A stretch of 64,000 nt of DNA from Primulina eburnea (lineage: Eukaryota; Streptophyta; Magnoliopsida; Lamiales; Gesneriaceae). A program made the translations under genes and the position numbers. Where the stretch lies: positions 25,139,545 through 25,203,544 of the forward strand of contig NC_133108.1 of assembly GCF_022965805.1 (NCBI RefSeq), given 5' to 3'. Positions 22,596 to 33,831 of the stretch are shown here, in pieces; positions within the stretch are counted from its first letter, which is position 1; every line of letters begins with the position of its first letter. A model generated the notes under the pieces. That model was not told the origin of the DNA. It was given only the letters and a program-made list of their open reading frames with translations, and did not search any database.

Positions 22596-23705
22596 ATGCC
22601 TCCTAGACGAATCTCAGAACAGGGTAGTACATCGAATCCTCCAATGGATGTAACACCGACTCCAATGGAAACCTTGCTGAAGAGGTTTCAGTCATTCAAA
22701 CCACCCACTCTGAAAGGTACTGAGACATCGGTCGAGTGTGATAGTTGGTTAGGTAGTATTGAGTTGCTGTTTGATTCACTGGAGTACAATGATGAGCGCC
22801 GGATTAAATTAATTGGGCACCAGTTGCTTGATGTTGCACAAAGCTGGTGGATTACGATGAAGAGGGCCTTGGAGCAACGAGGTGCGATTATTACTTGGGA
22901 TGTATTTAAAAATGAGTTTTATCAGAGATTTTTCCCAATATCGTACAGAAAATACAAGGGGGCAGAGTTTGCTAATTTGAGACAGGGTCAGCTGAACATT
23001 GAAGAATATGTGACCGAGTTCTCTACCTTGTTGAAGTTTGCTCCACGTGTGTCTGAAAATGACGAAGCCGTTGCAGATCAGTTCATCAATGGCCTAAACC
23101 CCGATATTTTTACATTGGTGAACACAGGGCGACCGAATAACTTTGCTGATGCCATGAATAGAGCAAAGGGCGCTGAAGCGGGCCTGATAAGGCAGATAGG
23201 AGCTGAATTTGTTCCTCCAGTGTCGAGACCAACGCAACCCCCTCCCCGATTCGAGAGTGGCAGTAGCAGTGGTGGAAGGAAAGATTTTCTGAAGGCTAGA
23301 GGAAAGCAGTTTAAGAAGTCTGGCGGCAGTTCTTCTAGCTCCAGTGGTTCTCAGCAGAGTTATACCGGGGCTTACTGCGGAAATTGTGGAGGGAGACATT
23401 CCACTGAGCAATGCCAAGGAGTACTTGGTAGTTGCCACTTCTGCAAACAACAGGGACATTTTTCTAGAGTGTGTCCACAGAGGGGTTCCCAAAGATTCCA
23501 GGGAGCCGAATCCGCGGGATTAGCGGCACAAGGGAGTAGACGATCAGCGGTTGTCCCTTCATTTCAGCCAGCACCATCTCAGTCACAGCAGAGGCCAGGA
23601 GGAAGCCAGACAGTTGGCCAGCCTCCTAGACAGCAGGCCAGAGTATTTGCTTTGACCGAGGAGCAGGCTCAGGAAGCACCAGATGATGAGGTTGCAGGTA
23701 ACTGA
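22596..23705 (+). CDS. gag: Gypsy-1 gag, intact 369-codon frame
   Basis: It starts at ATG in the MPPRRISEQG context, 270 bp after the primer site. The retrotransposon gag domain covers about residues 48-155, with the SWW motif at 83-85 and FYQRFFP at 108-114. A Ser/Gly-rich basic linker follows. Two zinc knuckles are at 261-273 (CGNCGGRHSTEQC) and 280-293 (CHFCKQQGHFSRVC), both with all ligands. Gag should form particles and bind RNA. The frame ends just before the protease, where a frameshift replaces the normal read-through. An open gag next to a badly decayed pol is unusual. Gypsy-2 carries the homologous but damaged gag. Confidence 0.88.
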   Translation: MPPRRISEQGSTSNPPMDVTPTPMETLLKRFQSFKPPTLKGTETSVECDSWLGSIELLFDSLEYNDERRIKLIGHQLLDVAQSWWITMKRALEQRGAIITWDVFKNEFYQRFFPISYRKYKGAEFANLRQGQLNIEEYVTEFSTLLKFAPRVSENDEAVADQFINGLNPDIFTLVNTGRPNNFADAMNRAKGAEAGLIRQIGAEFVPPVSRPTQPPPRFESGSSSGGRKDFLKARGKQFKKSGGSSSSSSGSQQSYTGAYCGNCGGRHSTEQCQGVLGSCHFCKQQGHFSRVCPQRGSQRFQGAESAGLAAQGSRRSAVVPSFQPAPSQSQQRPGGSQTVGQPPRQQARVFALTEEQAQEAPDDEVAGN

Positions 23706-25797
23706 TTTATTTGATTATCCTGCATATGTATTGAGGGATACCGGTGCTTCACATACTTTTATTTTTGAAAGATTTGCATTGATGAATGCATTATCTATTG
23801 AGTCCCTATTTACTGTAGTATTTGTTTCTTTTCTTTGGAAAAAGATCTTGTATCAGCGATTTCTGTTAGATCTTGTATACTACAGTAGGATAAGAATGAG
23901 ATCGAGTTTGATTGTGTGGTAGATGGTATTGTACTGGTGTTCTATGATTTTGGAACTGCATTACTGAGATTGATATGCTGACCAAGTACAGAGCTACCAT
24001 AGATTAATTCCAGAAGACGGTGAAAACTGGACCTGAGATGGCTTGGGGATGAATATTGTACGATAAGAATTCTAGACTGAGAATTCCTTTGATATTCGTA
24101 CTAGCTATGACTCGATTATTACAGAAAGGAGCAAAGTGACTCCTTATGTATTCAGTTGATTTACTGAAATTGAGTTCATCATTGGCTGATTTACCAATGA
24201 TATGAAAGTTATGGATGTTTTCTCTGATAAGACTTCAGATCTGATTCCAATCAGAGAGATTGATTTTAGCTTTGAGTTGATATCAGAACTATTGATATGG
24301 TGAATCCTGATTGAGACATATTGCATTCAGGATGTGTTATATCTGAAGATGATATATTCGTTGATTTTAGCAGGTTAAACCGTGATTAGTCGGCCGAGAT
24401 TGACATTGGTATCAGACATTGTGGTTTATGAGTTTAGCATGTTTTGAATCTGATTGAATATTGATGTTATTCTGAATACGTGTTTGGGGCAGATTGTAGA
24501 CAATGGAGATTATATTGTACTGTCCGAACCAGAGCTAATTTTGAAATGTTAGTAGCTCAAAAAGTTGATTAGAATGTTTAGAACTCAATAACGATAGTCC
24601 GAACAGAGTGTCGATCAGAATATCAGGTAAGTAATACTGTATTGTATGTTAATAACTGATTTGTTTGTGCCCGATATTTCGAATGTGAAATGACATAGAT
24701 TGTTAGAAAGGTGCAATACTTGATTCAGTAGGCATCCTGATAGCAGAAAATGTTTTGATAGAAACAGATGAGATTAGATATGGCAGAATTTGGACTGAAA
24801 TGTCTGAATTACAGACAGATAAAGACAGAAAGAAAACAAACCAAGAGATTGGTTATGTAACTTATCGGTTCCTGAGTAGAAATGAGATTACATTTCCAAG
24901 GATATCGTGATGAAGTTACTACATTCCTCTCGGAATTGAGTATGGATGGAGTTAGGAATGACAGACTGATCCAGTCTGCGAGTGCTAAACCGTACATGAA
25001 GATGTACAAATATGATATACTACGAGTATTCTGTCAGGAAAATGATTAGATTATACAGAGTACTGAAAGTTGATTATATTAGACCATGATTTTGGTTGAT
25101 TTTGTACGTTTGACAGAATGTACAGTAAGAGTAGAATACTAGATTCTATCTGAATACTGAATAGTATTCACTACCTGACGGACAGTTAGAGTGGATTATC
25201 TGGATTTTAGAGGATATGCTGAAAGCTGTAATGCTTGATTTTAACACTGAATGACAGGATTCATTGTCATTTTGTGAATTTTCGTACAACAACAGCTATC
25301 AAACGAGTATTGAGATAACTCCTTTCGAAGCATTGTACGGAAAGATATATGGATTTTCTCTTTATTGAAAAATGATATCTCTGAAATTCTTGAGTGTGGA
25401 TCTGAAATGGTCAAAGATATGACTGAAAAGATGAAGCTAATTCAGAAGAAAAGGAAAATAGCTCATAATAAATAGACTGAATATGCCAATGTCGGACGAT
25501 GACTGTTGGTATTTGAGACCAAAGATTGAACATATCTTTGATTGAGACAAACAGACTTAAGAACAGTTGATGGTGTTGAGCTGTTACGAACTGTTAGTTG
25601 GGTATATACAGATGTGGCATAACCAGTGTTGCGAGATTTACCTTATCAGAGCTATTTTCAGAAATAGAACTTGATATGAGAATTGAAATTTTAGAACAGA
25701 TTCACTGAGATGAGTTTCTGATTTAAACTCTGGATACATTTCTTCTGATATATCTGAATTGATTACTTGCGAGTTCGAGGACGAACTCAGATCTTAG
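23683..25797 (+). pseudogene. pol: Gypsy-1 pol relic (protease, fragments, integrase)
   Basis: The protease start is clear at about 23710-23790 (YPAYVLRDTGASHTF, active-site DTG) but is one frame off gag. After 23925 all frames are broken. Recognisable later pieces are a pre-RT segment near 24140 (YSVDLL), a pre-integrase patch near 24880-24920, and integrase FSYNNSYQTSIEITPFEALYG at about 25276-25338. Only about 0.7 kb separates the pre-RT and pre-integrase patches, too short for RT plus RNase H, and no YxDD box was found. The element could not move on its own. Confidence 0.75.
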
Positions 25798-25808
25798 AAG
25801 GGGAGAAA
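25798..25808 (+). other. Polypurine tract of gypsy-1
   Basis: AAGGGGAGAAA directly precedes the TGTAATGCCC start of the 3' LTR. The same tract, reverse-complemented, borders the gypsy-2 LTR at 36794-36806. Confidence 0.8.
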
Positions 25809-25952
25809 TGTAATGCCCGAGAATTAATCACTGTTAATCAAGGATTATTGACATATAATTTAACGTGATTACGAAAAGGGTCAACTGAGACACGATTTAA
25901 GACAACGTGCGGCCATTTATTTTGAATTTCAGAATGTGTTGCTGAAGCAACA

Positions 25953-26183
25953 CTGCACCCGCGCCCTTGCATGTACCGCACCCGCGGTGCATGGACAGAA
26001 ACTTGGTCAGTTTGATCGAAGGGTGACCGCACCCGCGGTGCAAGCATTACCGCACCCGCGGTGACATGACCGCACCCGCGGTCTCGACATGTACCGCACC
26101 TGCGGTCGTGCAATTTCAGAATGGATAAGAATGCCGAAGCATGAGCGCACCCACGGTGCAAGATAGAGCGCACCCGCGGTGTG
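25953..26183 (+). repeat. ACCGCACCCGCGGT palindrome cluster in gypsy-1 3' LTR
   Basis: About eight copies or variants, including the part missing from the truncated 5' LTR. The cluster ends about 45 bp before the TATA run at 26230. Confidence 0.9.
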
Positions 26184-26833
26184 ACGTGCAGCATGGAAAA
26201 TGAGACACGTTTCTTGCATGCAATTTTGATATATATATGTAAGAATTTCTCGGTCATTTCCTCAAAAATTCAGAGAAGGGGTCGAAGCTTTGGCACAGAA
26301 AATCCTTACGCCTTTTGCGAGAAATCCGTCCGTCCGATTTTGAATCCGACTGCGGTACTGTGTTCCTATCAACGTAGGCTACAACTGGACGTAAGTTTTG
26401 CTGCGTTTTGATATGTTCTGAAATTATGGTATTGTCAGAATCTGATATGATTCATATATGATGTTCTTGGCCTGTTAAACATCGTATAATCGAAACCGGA
26501 CTGAGGAAAAGATACCATATGAAATTGTTATGATTTTTAGAGTTGAGATTGATTGAGGATTGATATCAAGATTGAAGTATTATCGAGTATGAGATATTAG
26601 AATTGATATCTGACTAATATGATATGGCTGGATATATTGAGATTACGCCGTTATGTTGTTGAAACAGAATTTGATTGAATTCTGATTTTATCCAGTAGTA
26701 CTTGAATGGTGTATTGATATTGTACCCTCGATATTGTTATTGTCAGACTGAGTATTGACAGACTTGGGTTTCGAGACTTCGACAGAGCCAGAGTATCAGA
26801 AAGAAAGGTATAAATTAATGTTCAGTTGGGATT

Positions 26834-26838
26834 GCACA
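26834..26838. other. Target-site duplication GCACA, left copy
   Basis: GCACA at 26834-26838 and again at 30019-30023 flank the nested 3,180-bp element. The uninterrupted 5' LTR has a single GCACA at the same place (GGGATTGCACAACT), which confirms a 5-bp duplication made on integration. Confidence 0.93.
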
Positions 26839-26884
26839 TGTGACACCCTGACCCGTAACATTAAAAATACGCAGCGGAAATAAA
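26839..26884 (-). mobile_element. 46-bp remnant of the derivative's 3' LTR
   Basis: It matches the first 46 bp (plus strand) of the LTR at 28412 exactly, through GCAGCGGAAATAAA, then diverges into RT coding sequence. It marks the deletion breakpoint. Confidence 0.88.
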
Positions 26885-28283
26885 CCGGAGCTCCCCAAGG
26901 CGAAGAACTCGGACGAATAAAACCCTTGTCTAGAAGATCCTGCAACTGAGTCTTCAACTCCTTCATCTCAGTAGGGGCCATCCTGTACGGAGCCTTAGAG
27001 ATAGGAACCGTACCTGGAGCTAAATCGATAACGAACTCAACATCTCTGTTCGGCGGCAAACCCGGAACATCATCCTCAAACACATCAGCAAACTCCCTCA
27101 CAACATCAATATCATCTATATTCAACTTAATCAGTCTATCCACATCCACAATAGAAGCAAGAAACCCATCGCAACCTCTACCCAGCAATCTCTCAGCCTC
27201 AAGACAAGAAATAAAAGGAAGGACCAGCGAAGTACCTGAGCTGGCGAGAACTCCTCCCTGGCCATCATCTTCCTTCGTCATCGCAAAGATACGACCCTGC
27301 ACCTTCCCTTGGCTAGCTCCTCGTGGAAAATTTCTGGCAACGTGGCCTGCCGTGCCACAACGATAACAAGTATGAGTGCCAAGTCTGCACTGTCCCCTAT
27401 GATGCTTGCCCCACTTAGGACAAAGTGGCTTCTCGGGATCAACTGGAACTGGTGGTGGTCTAGGACTCGACTCCATCTTGCCCTTGCCCTTGAAACGATC
27501 CCTGCCCCTCTGATTAGAGCCCTGGCCTCTCTGAACAACAGCTTGGTGCCTCTCCTGCCTCTCTCTGGTGATGTCCTTCTCATCCTGCTCGGCCAACAAA
27601 GCTTTGGACACGATCTCCTTGAAAGTCACGGCCTTGGACATGTTGATATCACGACGAATCTCAGCTCTAAGGCCTCGAATGAAATGAGCGCCTTTATCCT
27701 TGTCATTGGAAGCAATGTACGGAGCAAACAAGCAACCCTCCTCAAACTTCAGAATGTACTCACCAACATCTAAGCTCCCCTGACGAAGCTCCAAGAACTC
27801 CGTAACCTTCCTCGCTCGAAGTGCATCGGGGAAAAACTTGTCATAGAACAGGTCAGTGAACTCTGACCACTTCAGTGTCGCAACATCAACTCCAACTTTG
27901 GTCGCATTCCACCAAATGCGAGCAGCCTTAACCAACATGAATACGGCAAAGCTGATCCTGTCTTTGTCCTCGTACTGGAGATGATCGAAGATCGCCTCTA
28001 AAGCCTTGACCCACTCGACATCAACTAGAGGATCGGTGCTACCTGCGAATTCCGGTGGATCCATTCTCTTGAAAGCAGAAAAGACGGCATCAGTGCCAAC
28101 AGCCTGTGCTACTGGAACTCTACCTTGGCCTCTACCCTGTCCAGTACCTTGCATACGAATGAGCTGCTGAATCTGCTCGCTATGCACCTTAGCCTGCTCC
28201 TTAAGCAACTTGCCGAACTCGTCGACAACTCTCGAGGAAGAACTATCCTCACCCTCGGTCGCCTTACGCTTAGGAGGCTTACT
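26885..28283 (-). pseudogene. gag: Derivative gag fused to truncated RT
   Basis: The frame is open from just after a stop at about 28284. No clear ATG is visible near the start, and TTG at 28206-28208 begins the longest annotated frame. Counting from there, gag occupies about residues 45-215 (IWW at 98-100, FYDKFFP at 121-127). Both zinc knuckles have lost one ligand: CPKWGKHHRGQC has Trp at 266 where Cys is expected, and CYRCGTAGHVARNF has Phe at 294 for Cys. After FAMTKEDD the protease is missing. The frame resumes at the linker (FADVFEDDVPGLPP) and ends in the first RT block (SSPWGAP, 435-441), then reads into LTR. Confidence 0.82.
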
Positions 28284-28394
28284 CTACAATTGCTCACAAG
28301 ACACCAGTCAATATATAACAATGGATAGATGCAAGAAAACATACCCGGACAATAGAAAGTAGACGAAGTCATATGCATTGGTCCGAAGAACACC

Positions 28395-28406
28395 GCTCTG
28401 ATACCA
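28395..28406 (-). other. Primer binding site of the derivative
   Basis: Minus-strand TGGTATCAGAGC lies five bases from the LTR edge at 28412. Confidence 0.88.
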
Positions 28407-28411
28407 CTAAA

Positions 28412-30018
28412 TGTGACACCCTGACCCGTAACATTAAAAATACGCAGCGGAAATAAAATTTTCTTTTAAAATATGGAAGGAGTTTCAAAATACATTTCAT
28501 AAAAATGTTTACAAAATAAATATATGATCATTCAAATGATATACAAAATACAAAATACAAAATAATCATTCTTATGATCATGTCCCAAAATGATGCAAAA
28601 CAATCTTCCTTCCAACGGTGTATGCATATGACTCCCATCCACGATCACTGTCCTGGTCGGTCACTCTTATCTGCATCACATGAAAATAACTGAAATGAGA
28701 ATAAATCTCAGCAAGTGGAACTCTACATAGCAATGATACAATATACTCTGTAAATCATGACTTTGAAATCATAAATACCATCAACTCTGAAACATGAATA
28801 CTGTAGCAATAACATAGCAATAGATAGCAATAAGATGGTATTCTCTTTTCTCTGGTTGGATTGATATCAATAGTATCTCTGTCTGTGGTTGCAAATATCC
28901 CATCGATATAAATACCGATAACTGTGAGGGATAAAAGCCTATGGTCGATGATCATCTAATTGCATGCAATGCTCTGACTATGATAAATCAATCCAATAAA
29001 ACATTTGAACTCTGAATAGCATTTAAAGCCGTCGTTTCGCAATCTCTATCTTTCGTATTCCCTTTTTAACAATAGTGAGACATACAATGCCTCCAATAGA
29101 TAATCAATGAAATCAATACATAACAATGAATCAATTGAAGGGAATATCACTTTAAAATCTTTAAAACACAATACATATAACATCATGTGAACAAAAGGAT
29201 GAAATTCCACTTACAACCAATAGAACACCTTCAAACTATACTCTTGGTACACCACCTACAACAATAATCCATAAACAACACCAAAATCAACTCTATATCC
29301 AAAAATACAAGTCAAATAATCCATTAAACCAACCAATACAACACCCTATAGCATCACATCTCCAAAAACCATGATAGAATCGCACCAAAAACTTACCTAA
29401 GCTTCCTTATACCACGGAGAACGTCGATCTCAAGTCGAAAATCCAAATAACTCCAAGAATCAAAGGTAGGAAGCAAAAGAAATGGAGGAAAACCCTTGGT
29501 AGATGAGAGGAAATCTCGAAAAAGGTAGATAGGATAGGATAAGATATGGCCAACAACTCCAAAAAGTAGCTAGATAACTCGCCCATACTTACACCGCGGG
29601 TGCGGTCACACAAGCACCACGGGTGCGCTATGCCTTCGGCCAACCAAAATAAATCCCATGCACGAACACCGCGGGTGCGGTGCTGCTAATACCGCGGGTG
29701 CGGTCTCACCGCGGGTGCGGTCCTTGCACTGCCGCGGGTGCGGTGATGCCACGGCCTTCAAATTCCAAAATGATGAATAGTACACCGCGGGGGCACTCCT
29801 CTAAGAGCGCGGGTGCACTCAAGCCACGGCAATGAACAGTACTAAATCAACTAAAATCGATCCGAAACGCTGAAACGAACAATCAACACCAACTAACACC
29901 TCAATAAAATAATAACCAATAATACTATAGCCCAAAACACAACTCTAAACATCTAATCACATAACCCAAATAACATACGAAACTTAAATCGTACCGTACA
30001 CCGGGCTCGGCTATTACA
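28412..30018 (-). mobile_element. 5' LTR of the derivative (1,607 bp)
   Basis: Bounded by TG...CA, with the primer site at one side and the target duplication at the other. It shares only its start (TGTAA..GCC.GAG) and its palindrome motif with the gypsy-1 LTR; the rest is different. A donor-like GTAAGT (29209-29214, minus strand) and an acceptor-like GTGATGCAG (ending at 28671) lie inside. No clear TATA box was found. Confidence 0.85.
29592..29820 (-). repeat. ACCGCGGGTGCGGT palindrome cluster in derivative LTR
   Basis: About eight copies or variants, the reverse complement of the gypsy-1 motif, although the surrounding LTR is a different family. One variant reads CACGGGTGCG and another CGCGGGGGCAC. 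Confidence 0.88.
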
Positions 30019-31152
30019 GCACAACTCGAGTGAGGTTTGACTCGAGTCTCCCTAAATCACATACTTTATTTTATTGCATGGATATTTGCAATTGATGATA
30101 CTTATGACTGTAGTCTATTGATTTATAGCAAATGTATGATGAGATTGATGTTTGTAGGCTATTGATTCATAGCCACTGCATGTATTGATTACTGAGTCGT
30201 TGAGTCATGGGCTGATTCGCCTAGTCACCGGCTGATTCGTCTGGTTATTGATTGATTCGTCTAAACTTAAGCTGATTCGCTTAATTACAGGCTGATTCGC
30301 CTAATTCTTGACTGATTCGTCTTATTATAGGCTGATTCTCCTAGTCACTGGCTGATTCGTCTGGTGATTGACTGATTCGTCTAAACTTAAGCTGATTCGC
30401 TTAATTACAGGCTGAGTTGTCTGGTTGTTGGCTGATTCGCCTAATTACCGGCTGATTCGTCGGGTTATTGACGGAGTCGTCAATTCTGCGGCTGATTCGC
30501 CCAGACACTGGAGATATTAATTATATCGATGCCGTTTAGGGATTGATTCATTTCTATCGACTGAGATTCGATATTATTACCTATATCCAGACATCGGGAT
30601 CCCTAGGTTAGAGTGGAGTCGAGTCTGAGACGACGCGTCGGTTGAGTTGAGTCTGATATGACATGTTGATTTACATTGTTTATACCATTCATGATTATTG
30701 AATGTTTGATATGGATTTATGTTTCTGATTTGAGACATGTTATGAATAATTCTTATATTCTTTCGTATATGCTTTTATATGATTGCATGTTTACGTTGTT
30801 TATACTGGGATATTTATATCTCACCGGAGTTATCCGGCTGTTGTCTTGTTTTGTATGTGTGCATGACAACAGGTGGGGCTGGATCAGGGTCAAGAAGAGA
30901 ATGAGAGAAGATTAGATAGCGTGGAGATCCGGGCTTCGAAGCAACATAGGATTCAGCACTGATATGTAGTTGAACCTAGTTGAATTCTTGTAGATAACGC
31001 AAGATTTGTATGTTCATGTTTAATATGTAATTTGAGTAAATTACATTACGTTTCCGCTTTGTATTTTAAAAAAAAAATTTAGACCCTGTTTTATAATTGA
31101 TTAATTAGTCCCAATGATGATTAAGAACATGATTAGCGTCCGGGTCCCCACA

Positions 31153-32044
31153 CTTTCATAGAGAATCGCTTCTGAATGATATCGATATAAGTGACTTGGG
31201 TGAGTCCTAGCATCCTTTTTGATCTATCTCTATAGATTTGTTATCCCAATACATAGAATGCTTCACCTATTTTTTTCATGGAGAATTTACTTGCTAACCA
31301 TACTTTAGTTGATCGCAATAATCCTACATCATTTCCAATGAGCAGGATATCATCAACATAAAGTACCAGGAATGTCACTGCACTCCCACTAACTTTCTTG
31401 TACACTCACGGTTCCTCAGGATTCTTAGCAAAACCAAACTCTTTGATAGTGCTATCAAATCTGAGGTTCCAACTCCTTGACGCTTTCTTGAGACCATATA
31501 TTGATCTCTGAAGTTTGCATACCTTATGCTCACTTCCTACTGATGTGTATCCCTCAGGTTGAGACATATAAATTTCTTCTTTGATGTCTCCATTGAGGAA
31601 TGCAGTCTTTACATTCATTTGTCATATCTCATAGTCGTACCATGCTGCTATGGCTAGTAGTATTCTAATGGACTTTAACATAGCAACTGGTGAAAAAGTT
31701 TCCTCATAGTCAACTCCTTGCCTTTGAGTATAACTTTTTGTAACCGGTCTTACTTTGAAGGTCACTACCTTCCCATCCGCCCCAAGCTTTCTTTTGTAGA
31801 TCCATTTGCATCCTATGGGAACGATTCCCTCAGGTGGATATACTAATGTCAAGACTTGGTTTGAATACATAGAGTCCATTTCTGACTGCATGGCTTCAAG
31901 ACATTTGGTTGAATCAGTATCAGATATTGCTTCTTTGAAATTCATTGGATCACTTCCAATACAAGACTCATCATGGCCTTGTTCGCGTATATCTTGCAGG
32001 TGGTCAAATAACCCTATCAGACCTTCTAGGAGCTTGTACTTCAA
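31153..32044 (-). pseudogene. pol: Copia-2 pol: reverse transcriptase, truncated
   Basis: Minus-strand RT in pieces. IGCKWIYKRKLGADGK and GVDYEETFSPVAMLKS are in 31622-32044. A stop at about 31620 is followed in frame by NVKTAFLNGDIKEEIYMSQP (31406-31618). Then another stop at 31403-31405 precedes FLVLYVDDILLIGNDVG (about 31325-31377), which holds the catalytic YVDD. It breaks off at QKRFSMK at 31153, where gypsy-1 sits. RNase H is missing on both sides of gypsy-1. The protein is of the TNT1-94-like copia type. Confidence 0.87.
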
Positions 32045-33056
32045 CTACTGGTTGTTGGAGATTATGTTCAACTACTATAGTTGAGGGAGTATCTTGAATT
32101 TCTTCAAGTTCTATCATCTTGCCTTTTTCTATCTAATAGAAATTATCTTTCCAAAAAGGTGGCATTTCTTGAAACAAACACTTTTGCTTCATTGCGATGA
32201 TAGAAATAATACCCAACATAATTCTTTGGATATCCTACAAAGTAGCACAAAGTAGATCTACTATCCAATTTGTTTCCCACTGTCTGCTTCACGTAAGCAA
32301 GACATCTCCATATTCTCTCGTAAGAATATTTGGGAGTTTTTCCCATCCATATCTCATATCATGTTTTATCCCCTACCTTAGTATAGACATTATTCAACAA
32401 CATTGCCGCAGTTTCAAGCGCAAAGCCCCAAAACGATGTAGGAAATTCAGTGAATCTCATCATTGATCGAACCATGTCCAACAAGGTTTGCTTACAATGT
32501 TCAGAAATACCATTCAATTGTGGTGTTGCCGGTGGAGTCACTATGAGAGAATCCCATTCTCTTTTAGATAACCCGAAAATTCAGCACTTAAGTATTCTCC
32601 ACCTCGATCAGATCGAAGTGCCTTAATACTTCTTTCTTGCTGATTTTCTACTTCAGATCTGAATTCTTTGAACTTTTCAAATGCTTCAGATTTGTGTTTT
32701 ATCAAATAAACACACCCATACCTCGAATGGTCATCAGTAAAGGTAATGAAGTAGGATTGCCCATATTTTGTGCTAACACTTAGCGGGCCACAAACGTCTG
32801 TGTGGATCAAATCCAGTAGACCATGTGCACGTTCCACGTTTCCATTGAATGGAGTCTTAGTCATTTTTCCTTTTAGACAGGACTTACAAGCATGTAGAGA
32901 ATTTATGTCTGATAAGTCAAACATGCCTTCTCCCACTAGCTTGTGAATCTTTCTTTGGGAAATATGACCTAGTCTAGCGTGCCATATTTGTGTGGGATTT
33001 GGATCATCTAACTTTCTTTTGTTTGTTGTTGAAATCATGTTTACTCGGACATTCAC
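32045..33056 (-). pseudogene. pol: Copia-2 pol: integrase, broken
   Basis: The main frame at 32541-33056 has the HHCC zinc domain (WHARLGHIS, CKSCLKGK), the first catalytic Asp in LIHTDVCGPL and the second in RSDRGGEY. It stops after KENGILS. The next frame (32359-32541) has the catalytic Glu in NGISEH, with a change from the common NGVSER. The C-terminal part is at 32143-32346 (SYERIWRCLAYVK). At least two frame changes or stops are needed to join the pieces. About 100 bp between RT and this block is low in similarity. Confidence 0.85.
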
Positions 33057-33831
33057 TTATCATTTCCAGAACATTTCTGGCTCATATAATTTCTTATGTC
33101 CGGGACTTCTTGCAATGAAATAAATATGTTCTGACTTATCGGGCTTTGTAGGCTTTTTAAGTGTCTTTCAGAGTTTACCTCTTATTGAGATTGTTTTCTT
33201 GTGAGGGGCAAAACATTTCTTTCCCTTACCTTGTGGGCCATTTTCGTCTGACGAGATGCCCATTAGAAAAGAAACAACAATTTTCTGTTTTATGGTGATC
33301 TCATAAGTTATAATCATATTGACTAGCTCTTCAAGGGTATCATCTATCTTATTCAAATTTAAGTTCACCATAACCCCGTCAAATGAGGAAGAGAAAGACA
33401 ACAAATTGATGTTATCTAGTAACTCGTTAGGAATCACATATTCCAGACCCACCACATTCTTGATAAGCTCAATCATACGTACACCACGCTCATGGGACAA
33501 AGCCCTATCTTGCATACGTGTAGTCATGAGTTCCTTGAAAGTGGTGTGCATCATCGTATGAGTTTCATGCACCATGCAACTCTTGCATGTATATTCGAAT
33601 TTCAGCAGCATTCAACATTTTCTCAGACTGTCCCTACAGTTCATTTGACAAAAAGCGAGCATGTTCACTTTAGCTTGCATACTATGGTCCTACCATCTTG
33701 CATGCTTTGTCAGTTCAACAAGACTGACATTAGTGTGTATGCTATTTTCTCTGAATTCAGAACAATTTTCCAAACCAGTCTAGAAAATTAGATTCGATTA
33801 ACTTGTTAATAAACAATTGATTACATGACGA
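33057..33831 (-). pseudogene. gag: Copia-2 gag relic, protease lost
   Basis: Within 33168-33611 a UBN2-type gag is recognisable: RGVRMIELIKNVVGLEY, SSSFDGVMVNLNLNKIDDT and EELVNMIITYEITIKQK. Upstream sequence to about 33831 reads as gag in broken frames. Between gag (ending about 33168) and integrase (33056) there is only about 110 bp. The zinc knuckle is not visible and the protease is deleted. Confidence 0.75.

Larger units (their letters stand above)
26839..30018 (-). mobile_element. Gag-only deletion derivative nested in gypsy-1 LTR
   Basis: A minus-strand element bounded by TGTAATAGCC (right end, 5' in its own sense) and GGTGTCACA (left end), with a perfect 5-bp target duplication. It consists of a full 5' LTR (28412-30018), primer site (28395-28406), gag, a piece joining the pre-RT region to the first RT residues, and only the last 46 bp of the 3' LTR. 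Protease, most of RT, RNase H, integrase and nearly all the 3' LTR are gone. Because the outer ends and duplication survive, the pol-LTR deletion probably happened after insertion. Confidence 0.88.
25809..31152 (+). mobile_element. Gypsy-1 3' LTR, split by a nested element
   Basis: It begins TGTAATGCCC and ends GTCCCCACA, about 2,159 bp once the 3,180-bp insertion and its 5-bp duplication are removed. It supplies the full LTR start that the 5' copy lacks. At 31153 the sequence changes to copia-2 RT on the minus strand, the right edge of gypsy-1. Internal landmarks are the palindrome cluster 25953-26183, TATA 26230-26239, donor-like GTAAGT at 26391, minisatellite 30210-30509 and acceptor-like site at 30872. 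Confidence 0.9.

Noticed and set aside
27309..27773. A 154-codon plus-strand frame
   Set aside because: It is antisense to the gag frame of the derivative and shows no domain.
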